A stretch of DNA of 64,000 nt from NCBI GenBank assembly GCA_903889445.1, contig CAISXF010000005.1, positions 62,001-126,000 of the forward strand, written 5' to 3'. The position numbers and the translations under genes were made by a program. Under the pieces are notes generated by a model that searched no databases, was not told the origin of the DNA, and worked only from the letters and a program-made list of their open reading frames with translations. Below are positions 60,350 through 64,000 of this stretch, piece after piece (the stretch's first letter is position 1; the number at the start of each line of letters is the position of its first letter). This DNA comes from an uncultured Pseudomonadota bacterium. Lineage in GTDB: Bacteria; Pseudomonadota; Gammaproteobacteria; Methylococcales; Methylomonadaceae.

Positions 60350-63300
60350 AATGCACTCAACCCATCTTGTGCCAATTCCAGCCCAACCAAACTCGCCAAA
60401 TGTTTCTCAACAGGCGTAATGTCAGCCAGCGCGGCACGATTAACATGACTTTGCTCAATAATCCAAACCGTCGAACCCATCGAGTTAATACTTTGCACCG
60501 AACGATTCGTTAACGCCGTTTTGTAATCATTCAACCGTTTATCCGCCAGCAACGCCGCAATTTCGTCAGCGTTATAACTGCTGTAGGCTTCACGAGTGGT
60601 TTTGACCAACGCATCTTGTAATTTGCGCGGACGTTCCAGAATCAATTTTTTCGCCGCTTTTTCGATGTGAGCCGACGTGCGTTGTGATTCTGGCGCAGTT
60701 TTGAGCATTTCAGTTGCGACCACTTGCGCTTTATCAAACACCGCAAAACTGTTAATCAAATCGAATGCTAACGCGCTGTCAATTTCGCCAAACGCTGGAA
60801 TCGCGCCATTAAACAAGGGTTGCGCGGATTGATAGGTTTTTTTAACTTGTGCGATTTGCGTTTGCGCCAATTCAACCGCCAATTCTTCAATCATTTCTTT
60901 GGCATCCATCGACGCTTTTAAATAACTGGCAGTTTGCGTTTTGTACAACCACAACGGCGTTGCAAATTTGAAATGTTGACGTTCATTCGCCCAATTCGCC
61001 AACAGATTTCGCGCTTTGCTTGAATTCGCATATTCGGCGTGTTGTTCGAGCATGTGCAACACGATTTTTTCGTGTGCATCGTCTTCGGTTAAATCGTGTA
61101 ATTCCACAGACGTTTTGTCGTACAACGCGGCAAGTTTATTTTCTGGGTCATATTGGTAAGCGTTACCGCCTGACATACCGTTGCAGAAACCTTTACCAAA
61201 TCCGCCGATATTTAACACCACGCCATTGGTCATGTATTCGCAACCAAAATCGCCAACACCTTCGACAACCGCCATCGCGCCTGAATTTCGCACTGCAAAA
61301 CGGTCGCCCGCTTCGCCGTTGATAAACGATTTTCCACCTGTCGCGCCAAACAAGGCGAAGTTGCCGATTAAGACATTATTGCCTTGCGTTTTGATGCCGC
61401 CGCCTGGTGATTCAACGACTAACACGCCGCCGCTCATTGACTTGCCCACGCCGTCGTTCGCCGTGCCTAAATGATGTAAAAGCATTCCGTCATTTAAAAA
61501 TGCGCCATAACTTTGACCAGCCGAACCATTTGTATCAATTTCAATCGTCTCAGGTGCTAAATAACGCCGACCATTTTCCGCCGTATAAATAAATAGCGCG
61601 TCGCCTTTGAATTCATAATTCAAAATGCGTTCAATATCAATCGCAATCTGACCGCCAACGGTTTTGTCGTTGTTGTTAAGTTTGAAATTGTCGCCGTCAA
61701 TAATCAATTGTTCCGTTTTACCATCTTCAAAAAATGATTTCACGCGCTGCAAAAGCTCGTCGTCAATTTTAAAATTCGCTTCCAAATAAATCGGTTTTTC
61801 GATTTTAACTTCTTCAACTTGACGCAACATTTTGGTTAAATTCAATTGCCCAATCATGCAAGAATGGTCGATTAAATGGAGCAAATCAGTTTTGCCGCGA
61901 ATATCACGCAAATTTTTATAACCAAGCGAGGCGAGTAATTCCCGAACTTCGTGCGCGACGTTCATAAAATACTGCGCCAAAACACGCGGATCGCCTTTGA
62001 ATTCTTCGTGCGAAGTCGTCAAACCTGCGGGACATTTGATGTTGCAATTTTTTGCCATCACGCAACGCAACATCATCAACGCCGTCGTGCCGAATTCAAA
62101 TGAATCTGCACCCAAAATCGCTGATTTCACCACGTCCAAACCGCTTTGATGTGCGCCAGAACCACGCAAAATTACTTTGTCGCGCAAACCATTTAACGAC
62201 AACGCTTGATGCACTTCGGCGATGCCAATTTCAGGCGAACGTCCCGCGTGTTTCAAACTTGTAACCGCTGCTGCGCCCGTTCCGCCCGTGTTTCCTGCGA
62301 CGTTGATAACATCTGCGCCCGCTTTCGCCACGCCAACTGCAATTGTGCCAATGCCTTCTGACGAAACCAATTTTACGCCCACTTTCACGCGAGCCGCTTT
62401 GGCATCGTGAATCAATTGCCCTAAATCTTCAATCGAATAAGTGTCGTGATGCGGCGGCGGGCTGACGAGTTCGACTTTCGGTGTGCCGCCACGCAATGCC
62501 GCGATTTCTACCGACACTTTCATGGCGGGCAATTGTCCGCCTTCACCAGGTTTTGCACCTTGGGCGATTTTAATTTCGATTTCTTCAATCGTGGGGTCGG
62601 CTAAATAACCCGTCCAAACGCCAAAACGTCCTGACGCAAATTGTTTAATTTTGCTGGAACGAATGCTATTGAAACGGCTGGAATGTTCGCCGCCTTCGCC
62701 CGAATTACTGGATGCGCCGACGATATTTGTGCCTTGTGCAACGGCTTCGTGCGCCTCGGCTAATAATGCGCCGTGACTCATTGCGCCTGATGCTAACGTT
62801 TTCGTAATTTCATGCGCGGGCTGAACGTCAGCTAATGGAATCGACAATCTTGCCGTTTCAATCGTGTTCAAATAATCAAACAACAAACTGCCCGCTGGCA
62901 CATTCGCGACCATCAAAGAATCCGCCGCCACATTCAACGTGCAAGACACTAAATGAAAATCTTGCACAAAACGTTTTTGAAAATGCGTTGTTAAGTTTTG
63001 CAAACGCACTTGCGTGTTATTTTCCGTGAAAGTGATTTTGAACACGTTGTCAGAATTGACCACTGACAAACCACGAATTAAATAATTGACGTTGCCGCGC
63101 AGATTTTGATTGCCCAAAATTTTGTCGAAATCGTCAACGCTTTCAGCCCGCAAAACATCCGCAGGAAAATCCATAATGTCGCGCAATGCCGCTGGTCGCG
63201 CATCGCGTTCTTCGTAGAGATTTTTCGCAAAACTACGATACGCTGGCGTGATTCCCGCATTATCAATTTGTTCGGGCGAACGTTTTTCATAACCCAAATC

Positions 63301-64000
63301 TAAATAGGCTAAATCGCTGGCTTCGGGCGATTTTTCAACGTACAAAATCGCTTCGTCAGTCATGTGAATATATTCACGCACCGCCGTGTTGCCGTAAGAA
63401 TGCCCCGCGCCATCTTGACGCTCTTTGAATAAACCTAAAAAGGGGATGTCTTTTTCAGTTTCGACGGTCAATGATTTGTGATGCCATTCAGTCGCGCTCG
63501 CGGCAATATCGCTGTAACGCACACCACCGACAGACGAATGAATGTTCGGAAAATACGGGCTGAGTTTTGGTTCGTCGGTGTCTAAATAATTCGACTCGAA
63601 AAATTCGCCACCAATATAGCTTTCAGCGGTACACAAACCGAATTTGCCCATCGTTTTCATGAGCGATTTTTCGGTGCCTTTCGAGAATTTATCGAGAGCT
63701 TTTTGTTGATCTGCGCCTGAATAAAGCGCAATCGCACGATTGTGAACGCTCAACGAACAAATCGCCGATGCGCCAAATCCTAAAATCGTCGCGACATCGT
63801 GCGGGCTGGCGGCTTGTCCTGTTTCTGAAATCAACGACGAATTAAAGCGCAAACCTTGTTGAACCAAACGTTGATTTGCCGCCGCAATCGTCAATAATGC
63901 TGGAATTGCGGCTTGCGTTTTGCTAATCGCCACGTCACTCAAAATAATGATGCCGATATTATTTCGCGCCGCTTGTTCAACTTGGTCACAAACTTCATTG
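60346..64000 (-). CDS. gltB: Glutamate synthase large subunit (5' end outside window)
   Basis: ASSNSGEGGEHSSRFNSIRSSKIKQFASGRFGVWTGYL, KIAQGAKPGEGGQLPAMKVS, C-terminal GXGXG-repeat domain; frame open to the window edge. Confidence 0.96.
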   Translation of the reverse strand, partial: NEVCDQVEQAARNNIGIIILSDVAISKTQAAIPALLTIAAANQRLVQQGLRFNSSLISETGQAASPHDVATILGFGASAICSLSVHNRAIALYSGADQQKALDKFSKGTEKSLMKTMGKFGLCTAESYIGGEFFESNYLDTDEPKLSPYFPNIHSSVGGVRYSDIAASATEWHHKSLTVETEKDIPFLGLFKERQDGAGHSYGNTAVREYIHMTDEAILYVEKSPEASDLAYLDLGYEKRSPEQIDNAGITPAYRSFAKNLYEERDARPAALRDIMDFPADVLRAESVDDFDKILGNQNLRGNVNYLIRGLSVVNSDNVFKITFTENNTQVRLQNLTTHFQKRFVQDFHLVSCTLNVAADSLMVANVPAGSLLFDYLNTIETARLSIPLADVQPAHEITKTLASGAMSHGALLAEAHEAVAQGTNIVGASSNSGEGGEHSSRFNSIRSSKIKQFASGRFGVWTGYLADPTIEEIEIKIAQGAKPGEGGQLPAMKVSVEIAALRGGTPKVELVSPPPHHDTYSIEDLGQLIHDAKAARVKVGVKLVSSEGIGTIAVGVAKAGADVINVAGNTGGTGAAAVTSLKHAGRSPEIGIAEVHQALSLNGLRDKVILRGSGAHQSGLDVVKSAILGADSFEFGTTALMMLRCVMAKNCNIKCPAGLTTSHEEFKGDPRVLAQYFMNVAHEVRELLASLGYKNLRDIRGKTDLLHLIDHSCMIGQLNLTKMLRQVEEVKIEKPIYLEANFKIDDELLQRVKSFFEDGKTEQLIIDGDNFKLNNNDKTVGGQIAIDIERILNYEFKGDALFIYTAENGRRYLAPETIEIDTNGSAGQSYGAFLNDGMLLHHLGTANDGVGKSMSGGVLVVESPGGGIKTQGNNVLIGNFALFGATGGKSFINGEAGDRFAVRNSGAMAVVEGVGDFGCEYMTNGVVLNIGGFGKGFCNGMSGGNAYQYDPENKLAALYDKTSVELHDLTEDDAHEKIVLHMLEQHAEYANSSKARNLLANWANERQHFKFATPLWLYKTQTASYLKASMDAKEMIEELAVELAQTQIAQVKKTYQSAQPLFNGAIPAFGEIDSALAFDLINSFAVFDKAQVVATEMLKTAPESQRTSAHIEKAAKKLILERPRKLQDALVKTTREAYSSYNADEIAALLADKRLNDYKTALTNRSVQSINSMGSTVWIIEQSHVNRAALADITPVEKHLASLVGLELAQDGLSAL

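Overview
This 64 kb window is a chromosomal segment, probably gammaproteobacterial judging from the recA-recX-alaS / lysC-csrA-tRNA-Ser block. It is mostly housekeeping genes with several accessory islands. Backbone genes include clpB (partial), an EAL/CBS/GGDEF protein, an AmmeMemoRadiSam trio, ppsA, nifJ plus a DHOD-like gene, tRNA-Ser(GCT), csrA, lysC, alaS, recX, recA, zapE, trmJ, suhB, alr, pgaC/pgaD, an fds formate dehydrogenase operon, a terD-type pair, an adenylate cyclase, dnaB, nadA, a UDG, cysJ and gltB (partial). The main non-routine signals are: (1) two inteins, a 404-aa LAGLIDADG intein in PpsA immediately before the catalytic-His motif and a 290-aa DnaB intein in the P-loop whose endonuclease looks internally shortened; (2) a RepL-like winged-helix gene translationally coupled (ATGA) to an MmeI-like fused R-M gene, preceded by three 20-bp iteron-like repeats and a T-rich 12-bp repeat, next to a decayed second MmeI-like copy; (3) an exact 46-bp tandem duplication whose removal restores a 152-aa reading frame; (4) a window-wide pattern of two-copy tandem duplications, frame-preserving in intact genes (9, 36, 201 bp) and frame-breaking in decaying ones (7, 11, 14, 46 bp); (5) uncharacterised small membrane/coiled-coil genes between alr and a terminator; (6) a Type II-like R-M pair and a truncated PIN toxin-antitoxin remnant inserted between alaS and phnA/lysC. 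All product calls are by eye from translated motifs; no database search was run.
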